A stretch of 64,000 bases of DNA from Nymphaea colorata (Eukaryota; Streptophyta; Magnoliopsida; Nymphaeales; Nymphaeaceae): contig NC_045149.1 of the NCBI RefSeq assembly GCF_008831285.2, forward strand, positions 4,079,500-4,143,499. The letters run 5' to 3'. Numbering within the stretch: position 1 is the first letter of the stretch; every line of letters begins with the position of its first letter. This document shows, piece by piece, positions 12,035 through 25,287 of the stretch. The position numbers were made by a program, and so were the translations under genes. Under the pieces are notes generated by a model. It saw only the letters and a list, made by a program, of their open reading frames with translations, was not told the origin of the DNA and did no database searches.

Positions 12035-13250
12035 TTAGTTCCCCGATGATGGATTCTTTCTAATAATTTCCTTGAGCATCTTCACTTGCTCTTCCAATTG
12101 GTGTATCATATCTACTTGATTTTCTTGCATCTTCACTTGCTCTTCCTATTATTGTATCGTATTGGCTTGATCACCTTGCTCTTGAATATTCTGTTATTTG
12201 ATTTAGCATTGTATTTTGTGCCATTAATTCACTTTTACTTGGAGAAGCATAAAAATATGTGGATGGTTTAACTCCCATCTCGTATGCACACACTCATCCA
12301 TATTGGTCTAGCCCCATAAATTGTGACAATATATCTATTGGATATGGATCATCTCTAACACCTTTAGGTAATTGATCTCTTGGTTCATTGATTCGATTCT
12401 ACAAATCAATGTAACAGACTATAACATGTTTACTAAAAAGAATTGAATTACAACTATCATTAATAATATTTGATTATACTTACAATTGCTTCACTCACCG
12501 TTGGATCTTGAGTACCACTTCTACATGTCCGCATCATAATGAATACTTCAGTGGGTGAAGGCTTTGGTTCCCCTTCGAGAATCTAGACAACATAGCCAAT
12601 TAATAATAGACAATTAAATAACTAACAGTAAACAAATAACATTTTGTTTGACTAAATTACTTTTTCTACATGAAAATGAGGAAAAGTCTTTGTGCTTGTC
12701 ATATGAGACAACTTCTGCATTGCATAGTCAATTTTGTTTTAAACATTCTGCTCCTATAAAATAAAATTAAAATTAAAATTTGATGAAAATAAAAGTAAAT
12801 ATGAAATGACCATACACTAACTTTTGATCTTCTACTTTGAAAGTGTTTGATTAAAGCCCTCCATTGATCTTCATGGATTGTAACCTTGTCATGCAGTTCT
12901 CTAATGTTTTATGTTTTTCATAAACTTTTTTCATCTTACATCTCCAACTTCTCTACAATTTTACATATTGTTTCATTACCCATTTTAAAGTAGTTCCCGG
13001 ACCTTCATATTTGTCATGCAACACAAAAATATTTAGTAATATATATATTTTATACTCAAGTACGAGAATGAAGAAAAATAATGTCTCACTACTGTGACCC
13101 ACTTCCACACTTCATCCTTGCAAATCTTAGGTAATGTTCTCAATGTAAAGTAAGAGAGTATTGTTACTTGAAGGTTATCAACCAACATATCTATGAATGA
13201 ACTTAGTTTTATCACTCAAATAAGCAAAAAAACTTCTAATTGAAAGTAAT
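12035..13250 (-). pseudogene. CACTA accessory gene (Transposase_24, TNPA/ptta-like), decayed
   Basis: Plant CACTA elements carry a second gene whose product resembles the Transposase_24 family and binds sub-terminal repeats. Visible blocks in order on the minus strand are: TLRTLPKICKDEVWKW (about 13.1 kb), HEDQWRALIKHFQSRRSK (12.85 kb), NKIDYAMQKLSHMTSTKTF (12.7 kb), PTEVFIMMRTCRSGTQDP (12.55 kb), LPKGVRDDPYPIDIL (12.35 kb), and a coiled-coil tail with HQLEEQVKMLKEIIRKN before the stop at 12035-12037. The coiled-coil part contains a local duplication of the CTTCACTTGCTCTTCC tract. Introns are probably present between blocks, and several stops interrupt it. It lies directly downstream of the transposase gene on the same strand, the standard CACTA gene order. 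Confidence 0.8.
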
Positions 13251-13410
13251 TTGTACCTCTGTAGAACAATTTGATGTTCATGACAAATTCTTAAATTGAA
13301 CTCCAGACTTATTACAAGGACGAATATTAACATGTTTAATATGTTTCCATCAAGTTTCAAAACATACAGTACAAGTATTACAATATTATGATATTGTTCT
13401 CTTTGGTAGC

Positions 13411-16400
13411 TCAATCAAGTGGAGAAGATGTGTTGACAAGTATAGTTGGCACATATGTTCGAACCCAAGCAGCAACATCATCACTTGCCTCTAATATTTC
13501 AAAGTTATAAGATTCACTATTCCAAAATTAGGATTTGCTTCATCAATCATCTCATATGATGTAGACTGCTATCTTTGCACATCAAATAAGTTTTGAGGTC
13601 TCAATTTCACAACTACTTGCAATCTATAACAATAGGATCCTCTACATAAAAACCTTATTCAACTTTAGATGCAAGTACAAATGGTTCATTATCCATACAT
13701 TTATATTTAGAGGTTACAAGTACGAAGTCATACTCATCCTTTTACATGCCTTTAGAATGTGAACTCAAAACATCAAATCATCTGCATTTGAACAATAGGA
13801 ACTTCAAGCCCCCATAATACTCAACTTCAATGATATCTCTAATTATACCATAGTAGGTAACTTCAACAACAATTGGATTTCTATGTTTTGCACTGAAGAA
13901 ACTTGAAGTTTGTGTAGTGACAATAACTCCACTAGTTTGGGTTTTCCTATTTCTTTGTCTTTCAAATGTATGAAATTGAGTCCATTTATGATAAAAACTT
14001 TATATTTCTTTACAACTTTCTGAAGGCATCAACTTGTCATTCACTTGTTGGCTTGTACTCACATGATAAGTTAGATGAAAAAAAATTAATTAGTATGCAT
14101 TAAAACTCGAATTGCAGCTATTATATAATATATGATCTTGAAACCATTCTAAAAAGACTGCAATCTCTCAATTTGATGAGATATTTTATAATATTATCTT
14201 CTCATCAACTTCAAATGTCACCTATTAGATGACGAACTTATGAATAAATTAAATATGTATAATCATTTCAAGGTTTAGGTTAAGTTAAATTGGCATTTTA
14301 CTAAAGATATGGCACCACTAAGGTATGATTGAACAAATATATGTATGTACTTGTTGGAGCATTCGATTGTCTAGAGTAATCAATTCATATGCTCCCAAAA
14401 AACAGCCTCTTTGTAGGTATGTGTGACTTTGTATTGGCACATTTTCATAATTTCTTTCATGCTTATTAAATTGTGCTTCTATCCTGCTCAAGTACCTAGA
14501 GCAAAAAGTTAAACTTCGATTGGCTAAATATCCTCTGGTGATACTTCCTTTTGGTTGACTTTTATTACATACATACGATTTCAGCATGAGTGAATATCTT
14601 AAACAAAAAGTCATAGTAAAAGTTAGTACTTACATGTTAATAGAAATCATAAATTGATCTCACATAAAATATTATTTGCACTCAGCATTCAATCAGACAC
14701 ATCTAAGGATACTTTATAGGTCTGCCAATAGAATTTCACGAATTAAGTGAATGAGTAGATGAATCATGATGTCAAGAAATGTTGGTGATTTTTTCTTTTC
14801 AAGCAACATAGTGGCAATATAAATTTATCTTGTAAATGCTTCAACTCATATTCTTTTCCAACTTTGGTACGTGTTTTTTTTAAGAAGATACACAACTCAA
14901 TCAACATTATACTTATGTTTTTTTTGGTAAAGATCTTCATGCAGTCAATGAAAGAAACTGATGGATTAGCATATGACAATCATGACTCTTTAATCCGATA
15001 ATTTATAGCCCTTTAAATGCACACGTATTGAAATATTTTATGCATAACCACGTAAAACCTTTAATTTTTTTAAGACTGAAAAATATGTTTTTTTTTTGTC
15101 ATGTGAAAACATGCTGCATATAATAGTATCTTACCGGTTCTATTTTATTTTTTTGGATGGACTCCTTGCCTTATATTCATTGCTTGTAGGACCAAACGAG
15201 AACTATAGTGATTTTTGTCTTCCCTTTCAGGTCCAACAATATACCAATTACATTATCACATGCATTTTTTTCTATATGCATTACATCTATGTTGTGACGT
15301 AACCTGTTGTGCTTCTAGTATGGCAAAATGACAAATATAATTTTCTTTTTGTAATTATAAGGCAGTTGCCCATGTTTCATTATTTCTAGTGCATCAATTT
15401 CAGAAAGAGGAAGACAAGCACTTCTCATTTCTTCATTTTTAGCCAATAATAATATGTATCATTGTGACATATAAGACATGCAACTTTCCTTTTATACTCC
15501 ATCCCGATAAGTCTCTATAAGCTGAAAAATCATTTATTATTCACAACAATGCAGCATACATTTTAGAACACTGATTTCTACTTGCATCATAAGTTTCTAT
15601 ACCAACATCTCAAAATAATTTTAATTCATCAATTAGCAGTTACAAATAGACATCTATTGTTTAATTTTGATTCATCAATTATCAACTACAAATAGACATT
15701 TGTTGTTTCTTCAAGAATATTTGGCTCATAAATTATCAACAGCAAGATCATGTATGGTTGCTTCGTAACATCCATGGTAGTATGTTATATATAACAATCA
15801 CAACCGACTATATGTTGTATGATGTACTCAAAGACTATATGTTGTATGATGTACTCAAAGTATGAAAGGCATCAAACCCATCACTTGCCAAACCGAGTCT
15901 AACATTACAACTGCCAAATGAAAAAAATTGAATGTAACTCATCAAATGATCTCCAAGCTAATGAATCAATTGGATGCCTTATTTTACCATCTTTAGTGCA
16001 ACTTTTGTCATGTCATCTCATGTCTGAAGCAATCATAGGTACATTCTCTAAAGTCTTGGTATTAGTTGAAAGTGGTGTACAATCTTTGTAGCAATCTTCC
16101 AAGGTTTACTAGAGTTTTCATTTGTAGTATTATTCATTTCATCTGTATCTCTCCATCTTGCAGTACCACAAATATCACATTGATTTTTTGTCAAAAGATT
16201 TCTTCCAAAATAGACAGGCATCTATCTTATCATAAGTCATACCCAATTTAGTAACTTTCTTTGTCTCATAAAATTACTCTTTCGAAAATTGCTTTATGTA
16301 ATAATTCCATTAGCATATTAAATGACTTGTTTCTCCATCTATATGTGCACTTTATGTGAAATAGTGGAATAATGATAGATTAGCTTTGAGAATTTAAGAC

Positions 16401-16895
16401 ATCCATGATACAATTTTTTTCTGGCATCTTTTATCAACTTTATGTATTCATTATTATGTAATTCCCTTGATCTTCCATGTCATCATCTGCATGGTCATGC
16501 AACACATCTTTTACTTCAAATTCACATGCATATCACCTTCATTATCTTCTTCTACTTTGTCATCACAACTTTGATATAGCAATAATGGCTCACCATGATA
16601 ATGCTAGTGAGTATAATTTTGAACAAAACCAAAATATACATAGTGATCTAAACATCTCTTATTGGTTGACATAGATAGTTGTTGCACTTTACACAAGGGC
16701 ACATTATTTTTCCATTGATAACTACACTATTTGTCATGGCAAAATCAATGAAACATTCAGCTCCAGTCACATATTTGTTACTTCTTCTGAAAAAATTTAA
16801 TAAATAAATTTTAAAATTTAATTATGCAATACCATTTTACAGTTGAGAAAAAGAAAATATTACCTATCTTTGTGTTTCCAACTTCGATCTTCCAT
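13411..16895 (-). pseudogene. CACTA transposase (TNP2/TNPD-like), long decayed copy
   Basis: The start exon MEDRSWKHKD (ATG at 16893-16895) is followed by a clean 77-bp intron (16787-16863, GT-AG). The transposase-associated domain comes next: YVTGAECFIDFAM and IMCPCVKCNNYL, with the HYHGEP block in a shifted frame. Then come DGKIRHPIDSLAWRSFDEL (15.95 kb), SDGFDAFHTLSTSYNI (15.85 kb), MHIEKNACDNVIGILLDLKG (15.25 kb), and the DUF4218-like block MLIELCIFLKKTRTKVG (14.85 kb). LKSYVCNKSQPKGSI with LTFCSRYLSRIEAQFNK (14.5 kb) follow, and finally DUF4216 with VEVTYYGIIRDIIEVEYYGG (13.8 kb). Stops and frameshifts occur throughout, and a 27-bp tandem duplication at 15806-15859 disrupts one block. 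The domain order is complete, so this is an old, nearly full-length gene rather than a fragment. Termini of the element were not identified. Confidence 0.87.
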
Positions 16896-16990
16896 TGTCA
16901 ACAATCACTTTTTTTCACTATATTTTATCGAGCTAATAAAAACAAACATATTAATATACAAAACATCATAGATAAATTAATTAGTACCAA

Positions 16991-17026
16991 TAGAGAGAGA
17001 GAGAGAGGGAGAGAGAGAGAGAGAGC
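16991..17026. repeat. (GA)n microsatellite
   Basis: GA tract with one interruption, just upstream of the CACTA transposase start. Confidence 0.95.
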
Positions 17027-19570
17027 AAATTGCATTGCATTGGATCCTCATAGCAGCCCAGTAAGTAATTTTACTATAGCTAGATGAGGGTATGATGATG
17101 GTGTTGATAATGACGTTATAGTTTGGAAGTGTGTTATTGCCTACAGGAATTAGTCTTGTAGCTCTGCGTAGGTACAGCAACCACCTGCCAAAAGTACCAA
17201 AGCTATGCAGTCAAAATTGACTAGGATGAGTGTTAAGAGTTTCTTGCATGCAAGTGAGAGAATAGCTTCCAAAGACCCAAATCATAGCTACTCAAATAGT
17301 TTCCACCAGATTTCTGCTTAACAGGAGAACTATTTTGCATAATGTGAAAAAACTTGGGTGGGAGGTGAAAGAGCATTACATTACTATTGATGCTTGATAC
17401 ATTAATCTTTTGTCCTATTATCTATCTTTGCTTGGAAAGTCATTTGGCATAATGGCTCCTGATGTCATCAAGGTACATGCTGTACACAACCTGGAATTAG
17501 GGCATAAGTTGCACACAAATGTGTGATGCAAAGCCGATCAACGTACTTCCATGGAATCCACAAGCCTACCACTCATAAAATATTATTTCTTCTTCCTTGT
17601 TTGAGTCCAAAAATGTCTTGAAGAAAAACATAACAGTGTGAGCAATGTAAGCATGACAGCTCCACGGCAACCCATTGTGTTCCATCCTCTCATTTAAATG
17701 TACAATCAAATCTGATGAACTTTGTGTTGAGATTGAGAAAGGAAAAATGTAGAAGGCCAAAAAGGAAAGAAGAGTAATCATTTATAGTCATTGCAAATGG
17801 TAGGAAGCAATGCCTTCAGCCATTGCTAAAGGAACCAATCAATTGAAACAATCAACCAAACAATTAAAACAATCATTATGATATTTTCTCAAGCTGATTT
17901 TCTATTTCTATCTTATCTGTTTGAGATAGACACAGAGAGATTTGTGTTCTTCTTCGTTGGAATCAACCAGAAGCAGGCTAAATCGAAGGTTTCTGTTCTC
18001 ACACAGTTTTGTATAGTCTTACACTTCCTCAACAAGCTCCCTAGTCTAATTTGAGCATCAGAATGTTAACTTTGAAGTGACAGCCACCATGCGGAAGCTA
18101 TATTTTTCAAGTATAATAAAATTTTCTTGTGTACTCTATAAAAAACAGTATCACATGTCAGCTGCTGCTTCAGCAATCAAGCTATAAAAGCCTATACTTG
18201 CTTTCACATGGACAGTATTGTTGCTGGAGTGAGAATATCTTAAAAAAATGGGAAGCAGTATGGCAATCGGAATTAGGGAGTAATCATTTTATTCTTGTAG
18301 ATGATTGAAGAAAAAATAGATTAAGTTCTTAGATATGGCTATTTGTGATTAAATTTTGTTGGTGGATTATTTGCATTGTAAATTTTGTGCTTCAGGATTG
18401 TTGCAAAGCAAAGTTGTGTATTGAACTAGTCATTATTAGTGCATGTACTATACTAAATTCACCCATATCTAGAAATGTTTGTTTTTTCTATTTGCTTGCA
18501 ACTTCAAATTATGAGCTTATCCAGCAAATTGGGAAGAAAATTGTTCAAAAAAAGGTTGATGGATAGTTCATTTTCTTTCTTTTACAATATTATGGTACTG
18601 AGTCTCTTTTTTTCTTGGAAAAATGGGTTTTTTTCCCTATAAGTTAGGCCATAAAACAATTCATCTTTCAATTATAACCTGAAATCCAAATCCTGGTTAA
18701 TTAAGTCTTTGGGCTTGGCAGTGTTCAGGGAGGTTCGAAATAAGATTAACATGATGAAACCACCATTTACCTTGAAGGAGGCCCTTAAGGAAAGCGCTGA
18801 AGCAAAGGGCGTGAGAGCAGGAAGCAAATCAGAATTTTTTATCGCAATGATAGCGACCAAATTTGCATCAACCGAAAAGAGGATGGAGTTGTGCTAAAAT
18901 TTAGGACTTCCTATCTTATCTTTCTTGTACAGCATGTATGTCTCGTCAGATTCTATATATTCGTGAGAACAATATTTAGCAACAGAGATAACACACATGA
19001 TTGTTCTCTCTCCTAATTCTCGTTCTGACCTATAAATTTATTTCATTTAACAGCCAAATTAAAGTACTACATGAGAAACAGACGCAGCTAAATGATAAGG
19101 GAATCCAAAACTAGTGCATGTTTCTATTACATCACTAAAACTTGAGCGCGTTGTGGTTTGTAAAAGGTTCATTATCAATCCGATTAATTAATTTATACTA
19201 ATTACGTGTTTCAGACCAACATTTCTGTGGCCCCCAAACATTCTTTTTTTCTTTTTTTTTTTGTTGAGATCACAAATATTGAACAGACTCAATCACTTAT
19301 TGGAGACATAAGACAGTGACCACCCTTGACCACCAGTGCTGCTGTTGCTTTCCTTGCATGGACTAACAAAAAAGCTAAGGGAATAAAAAAATGGAATATG
19401 TAGAATAGGAAGTCATTAAAGTATAGGCAAACAGATTGCGTTTGAATAAATTATAAAATCCATTCTTACACGTCCATAGTGTATCAGGTACGTTATGCGG
19501 CAGAGACATCAAAACCAAGGGAAGAAACACACACACACACATCTTACAACATCTTATAAGAGCCCGTGCC
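17027..19570. other. Intergenic DNA between CACTA relic and WAT1 gene A
   Basis: No supported gene. A 62-codon open frame at 18709-18897 has protein-like composition but no recognisable family. The 5' end of the CACTA element should lie in the left part, and the right part (about 19.57 kb on) is 3' flank of gene A, because similarity to the matching flank of gene B begins there. Confidence 0.4.
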
Positions 19571-19628
19571 AAGAAGACAAAGTTCTTGAGCTTATTTCTT
19601 ATTTGGCAAAATCGTGCATGCACAAATT

Positions 19629-22063
19629 CTATATCTCTGCCCATTCCTTGGAGTTCTTCTCCTGTTCCAACTGTTGGGTTTTGGTTTGGCCCTTCATGTC
19701 TGATGCAAACACCTTGTCGAACTGAGGCAGAAACTCTCCATCCTTGACATCCACTTGATCTTTGTCCTTCCCCCAGAGTACCAAGTAAAGGCCCACAATC
19801 ACAACGATTGCTCCCAAAACACTAGAACAATTATTAACCCACTGTTAGTTGCTAAAATTTTAACACACACACACACACAGATATAAATATACGTCTGACA
19901 GTCCTGGTTTATTGCAACTTTTATCCATGCGCATTGTTTACCGAACCTTTATCCAATCCCACTCCATAACAGGTCAGGGCATCAACTAACAAATAAAATG
20001 AGCGAGGTCCCCACAAACATTACAGGATATAACTATGTCTAGCAGCCATATATAAATAAAATGGGCGAGGTCCCCACAAACATTTTAATCTTATCCAATA
20101 TACAGGATATAACTAGATCTAACAGCCATATATATATATATATATATATCAGTCGTCTTAATTAAAATAGGTATACAAGATGGATTGAACACAGTTATGC
20201 ATACTTTTCTCTTTCCCTTGTTTTGAAAGACTGCAATTCATAGATTAAGTGTTCATAACTTGAACTTTGAGCTGCACCATTACAAGAGGGAATACCTTTT
20301 CCGTTGGAAATGGTTTGCGACAACTATTTTTTGTCCACTTGCTCAAACATCGTGCATGAGGTTGGACGAACGCACCAAACAGGTAATATTTGGTTGGGGG
20401 GGGGGGGGGTGGTTTTGAAAATTTTTAATTTGTTCCATGTAAACATTTTGAAAAATATTGTTCGGCCCCTCTACAAATTTTTAAAATACCATTCGGCCTC
20501 TTAAGAAACTTTCTAGCTCCGCCCTTGTCTAAACTGGTTCTGTGTGCATCCCCATATAGGGGTGTATAATGACCAACCTAGCCCTGAATAAATAACAAGG
20601 AGAGCTTTTTTTACCAGGACAAAGAAAGGAATATGAAAAAGTTCAAAATCCAAAAAGTATTTTTTTTATAAAAAAAAGTTCTAAAATAGCCCAATCGTTT
20701 CCTTTTTCTTTCTTTTTTTCCTTCGTTGCATATTTATGCATGCAACTCGATCTCGTTTTACTCAGCACATTGTAGTCAAAAGTTCAACTTTCCAACTGCG
20801 AGATCCCCTATATAAAGACTCATATATTTTTGGTGAGACTGGTAAAAGTGGGTAAAATGTTGCTAAATGCTTTAGGATGCCTTGTGAAATTAACCGGACG
20901 AAATAAAGTTGATTTATTTTTTTGGGGGGTTTAAGCCTCGACAAAATCATGAGCCCTTAGATCGTCAGAGTGAACAAAGTATATATATGAGATTATGAAG
21001 AAACATGGCAGCTGATGTAGTCGGTTGCGGGTAAGATTAATTTGTGAGATCTAGCTTCCTAGTATGTACCTTCCAACATACAGGTCCTGGCCAACAACTG
21101 CATACGCTATTAACGCCACTAAGATGGTGCAGAGAGGGTTGAACATGGTCACGAAAACCGGACCCTTCTGCTCGGAACACCAGAGCTGCGTGTAGACCAG
21201 CATGCCTGAACCTATGGCCCCCTGCAGTTGAACATTTTTTATCAGCACAGAGTCGGCAGTCACTCAATAGAGTAATTAAAGGTAGCGATACTAACGTCTC
21301 TAGCTAGTTATCAGATGCTAAAAGTAATTAGAAGCAGTGAAATGGATGTTGCGATATAGAATCATGAAGGCTCACAGAGTAAATGATGCTCCAGAAGCTG
21401 ACGTCAAAACGAAGGGCCCAAGCCTCCGGTTTGCGCTCCACGAAAGCCGTGAAGATAGCAGACTGAGCTGCTCCAATGAAGGACATCCATGTGGTCAATG
21501 AGATCTGTGCAGGATATCGCTTCAGCGTGCTGGCCTGTTGTGTCCCCATGCAAAACAGAGAAGCCAAGCTCAGTGACGAACTAAGAGTAAGTACTAACTT
21601 GTTGATGCTTGAGCCTGTGCCCGCTTGTTATAGATGGGGGGAGAGAGAGGGAGATCAGAGAGTCTCCAATGGAAAGCTAACTTGGGTAACATGAAACCAG
21701 TAACTGTGATATACGTACACTAACAGTTGTAGAGATCGTATTGAAGACAGATGAGTTGTGGATCTGATACCTGCATGACATACCACATGGCCCAAGTGAA
21801 GCAGCTTGTGATGCAGAGGATAGAGCCCTTCACCCAGTCCTCATGGACGGTGCCACCATGGATAGAAATCAAAGCTCCCCAGGGCCTCTTGAAGTCAGGG
21901 CCTTTGTACATGGACATTATCAGGGCTCCTCCTAACGATACTATCGTGCCCACCACCTTCGCTGCCCCTCTTTTGCTTCTTACATTCAGTTTCTCCATTC
22001 TTAATTATGCATATGCAGTACACCGACAAGGCAACCAAGTAAGCAAATCCTGAATACTTTTAG

Positions 22064-22108
<45 letters not shown>

Positions 22109-23609
22109 ATATATAGATGCTTCTCATACTCTGCTCTGAATTAGATGAGGCACAGAACCGGAAGTACAAGTTCAGAAGTTCTATCATTTACTGGAAGTCT
22201 TAGCTTCTGCAATGTTTCATATATATTCTGTCTTCCACTTATGGTATAACTTTTTGTTGTGAATTTTATTATAGAAAGGCATCGGATTATTCCAAAATTT
22301 ATTTGTAAAGGACTTAACTTTAATTTGCTCACAATTGCTAGATGGGGTCCTACATACGCTGCTCCTGTTTCTCATTAATAATTGTATTTCATATAAGTCA
22401 GTCAGAATAAATCAAACATCAATGATAATATGTTTTAGTTTCTATTTTGCAAAAGTGGAAATAAACCTTTTTAAGTCATAATGAGTACGAAAAGCTATAT
22501 GATTCATACTTTAAATGATATGATTGAGCTGTATTATTCTGGTACTAGTCGTCTGCCAAAGTCAGGTCTATTTAGAATAAATTAAGCAAGTGGCCAGCTG
22601 CATGCTTCTGTAGCTATAGCTTACAGGGATGTATTTCTAGATGGAAGCTTCTACCAGTCTCTATGCGGTTTCGCCGAGGATCGCACTGTGAATTTCACAA
22701 ACGTACATGTACACAAAGATAGACAAGCACAGATGCACACAGGCACGTATAACGTGTAACGAATATTTTAATCAAGAAAAGTAGAAAATGTATTAAGGTA
22801 CTCCCATAAAGAAATTAAAGAGATTTAAGGATGGTGTTTTGATTTTACTTTGAAAAGACAAAGTAGTTAAAGATATTTATAGTTTGATAAAGAAAGGATG
22901 TTTTCTTTATTCATATCTGAAGCATCATATGCATATAGACTTTTATGAAAGAATTAATTGGTTTATTTTTTGTTGAAAAAACTGCTGCATGGTTCAAAGA
23001 AAAATATTTTCTCCTTACCCAATCATTACTGCGACTACGAAGGTGATAGAAGCAATAGTGTTGATCATGGAAGCAACAAACGTGGGAGAAGTGTATTGGA
23101 GGCTTGCAAAGTACAAATTCAACGTCAAACTCCCCCTGTCGAATTATAAGAGAACAATTTTTCAGAAAAAAGGAAATAAAAAAGACAAACCAAAGTTGAT
23201 CTCACAAATTAACTCGTCTTAGTACCCAAGAAGTGAGAGCACAAATATCTCCAAGAATAGTAGTATTGTCAACTTCGGCTGCATTTTCCTGTAAAAAAGC
23301 AACAAGCAGAACATGTACATGATTAACACAAAACAAGCATATATGTCACAAGAAAAAAAGAAAATGACAACATGAAGGCTTTGATAAACGAATCAAGCTA
23401 TGGAAAATTAAGCATGAAGACAAGTACCTCTCCAGGAAATAGGCAAACGGCAGCATAGACAAACCGGCGGCAAGAAGCCTGTAGGTGACGTAGACAAAAG
23501 GATTCAACCCATTGCCGAAAGCTGCCTGAGTAATGAAGTAGAGGAAAGAGAAGCCCGTCTGCGTCACCACCATCAACAGGTGTGCCTTGAACTTCTTCAT
23601 CATCCCCAT
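19629..23609 (-). CDS. WAT1-related (EamA/DMT) transporter, gene A, seven exons
   Basis: The product is a predicted ten-helix membrane transporter of the plant WAT1/UMAMIT (nodulin MtN21-like) family, whose members move amino acids or auxin across the plasma membrane or tonoplast. The substrate here is unknown. Exons, in gene order: 23428-23609, 23226-23288, 23019-23135, 21771-21999, 21376-21534, 21070-21221 and 19629-19821. All junctions are GT-AG, and the sum is 1095 bp, 364 residues plus stop, a normal length. The first EamA unit starts with [20 protein letters not shown] and spans about residues 10-145. A family signature FVERKPEAW lies at about 228-236. The second EamA unit contains [14 protein letters not shown] (267-280) and ends GSVLGAIVVIVGLYLVLWGK (300-319), followed by a charged cytosolic tail. 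No break was seen. Introns 3 and 6 are long (1.0 and 1.25 kb) and hold repeats. Gene B at 52-55 kb is a close paralogue, about 95% identical over the first 300 residues. Confidence 0.93.
20410..20534. mobile_element. Partial hAT-like MITE (GGGGCGGAGC family) in intron 6 of gene A
   Basis: The right end TAGCTCCGCCCTTG and the internal AT-rich body match complete copies elsewhere (27.4, 34.2, 42.1 and 56.0 kb). On the left it meets a run of 14 G residues at 20396-20409, so the left terminus is lost or altered. Confidence 0.55.
20541..20780. repeat. AATGACC dispersed repeat, copy 1
   Basis: This copy begins TGTGTGCATCC, continues GGGGTGTATAATGACCAA, and carries AT-rich sequence with AAAATAGCC before AACTCGATCTCG. 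It is similar to copies at 25.67 and 56.22 kb. It lies within intron 6 of gene A and is not seen in the shorter intron 6 of gene B. Confidence 0.6.
22071..22106. repeat. (TA)n microsatellite in intron 3 of gene A
   Basis: Short TA tract about 70 bp downstream of the intron 3 acceptor in genome coordinates. Confidence 0.9.
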
Positions 23610-24010
23610 CTTGCTTGACCACTAGTCTCTTGCTTATTCGAACAGTAGTCGAAAGCCTTCACAAAGGCGAGGCCCGTACGTAGCTGGATCGCTAGGAAAG
23701 ATCACGTAGTTATACTCAAGAAAGAACTGCTAATGGAGATAAGAATAGAAGACTGGCAAACTGCATGCGGTAATTTGCCTAGGTGGCGCTACAAGTAAGG
23801 GCGCCAACGTCGTGGATTTGGATTAAACAATGCGCCAGCTTCTCTTACTGTAGCGGGGAGATGTTAAAACAGTAACCCTTCGTGGACAACCCTCGTGGTT
23901 GATAGCAACCAACGAGGGGGATCGAAATTGATTGAGGGAGTTCAAAGGAGTAGTACTTTGGGAAGCACAGGCTGCTTTTTGATGGTGCTGTAACAGAAAC
24001 CAATCGCCTT

Positions 24011-24020
24011 CTTATATAGT
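24011..24020 (-). promoter_or_regulatory. Probable TATA box of WAT1 gene A
   Basis: On the minus strand the sequence reads ACTATATAAG about 400 bp upstream of the start codon, inside a context (GGAACACTATA, GATGGTGCTG downstream) that is conserved in gene B. That conservation supports a core promoter. The transcription start itself is inferred. Confidence 0.5.
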
Positions 24021-25287
24021 GTTCCCTCTAGCGAGCGTCAGAACTCGGGGCTTTTCCTGAAAGACAAAAGGCCCAAAATGTGGCCCCGATTAAGCACTCT
24101 CTTCGCATTAAGAAATAGTTATTTAGTGGCCGAGCTGTCCAGCACGTCTGGTTTTCCCGGCAACTGACGGAGCTGTGAGTCATACCAAGGAAAGGATGGG
24201 GTGGAAGCGGGCCAGAGAGGTGGGTGCCCAGTGACGGCTTATGCGAGAGGGTAACATTATTTAGAAGAAGTGCTTTGGTCACCTTCTGCATGTTTAGTAC
24301 CTAATATCATAGCCAGTGGTCCTTTCTTACGATTTTGATCATCCCAACTTAAGACAGTGGCGCATCGATATTTATGAGTGGGTAGGCACGTGCCCACCCT
24401 CTTTTTGAGTACACATTGAGGAGATCTAGCATGCATTTCTGCTTAAACCATTAGTTTTATTTGAGTTGATAAAATCAGACGGTTACGGTTTGGTCAGGGA
24501 TGAACTAGCCGCTTTAATTTTGATGTTTAAACTGTTTTTTTTTTTTGGAGTTTAACCATACTCTTAAGAATAGGTTGATGCAAAATATATATTATGCAGT
24601 TTAATTGTTAAACTTAAATAGTGTTTTTATAATAAAAAAATGAACGGCCTCATAGTACTAGCATTTTGATAATAAAAAATCCACTTATTTCATAAAAACA
24701 ATTTGAATCCAAACATGTTTTATATCAAAATAATTATTATAAATATATTAAGACGTTTGTATTTTGTTTAAAATATTTTGTTTAGTAAAATGAGCCAACT
24801 ACCTTTATGAGCCTATGGTTATTTTTTTGTTTTGTATTTTTTAAAAACCATTGTACTGTGTATTCTATCGTTCAAAATTATGACTACTCAATTGGTCATC
24901 ACAAACACACATTTCTGCGATGGATTTTAGCGGGCACAAATTTATAAAAAAAATAACCATCTGACCACGTAGGTAGCTGGGTGATTTCAATATCTCTGTC
25001 TTCCTCCCTTTATGTATATATAAAGACCGGATGGTTATTTTTTTATTTTGTGTTGCTAAAAATCATTGCAAAGGATATTTTGTCATTGAAAACCATGACT
25101 AGACAATTATCGGTTGCAAATGCAACTGCAATAGCTTTTAGCAGCACAATTTATAAACAAAATAACCACCTAACCACGAAGATAGCTAACTAAAATCAGC
25201 ATGCCAACGTCTATTTTCAGATGGATTTTTTTTTTTTAAAAAATTGCAACACCAAAAAATTGTCATAAATGGTGCATTCTATGGCTA
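24021..25287. other. Upstream region of gene A
   Basis: The first 300 bp share blocks with the upstream region of gene B, for example GTGAGTCATACCAAGGAAAG here and GTGAGTCATGCCAAGGAAAG near 55.54 kb. The rest is AT-rich without a gene and has no counterpart in the decayed copy at 38 kb. Confidence 0.5.

Noticed and set aside
18709-18897. 62-codon plus-strand open frame
   Set aside because: Protein-like but short, no family, no promoter or splice context.
20396-20409. Run of 14 G as a possible G-quadruplex or regulatory element
   Set aside because: A single homopolymer at the edge of a truncated MITE inside an intron; it could also be a sequencing or assembly artefact.
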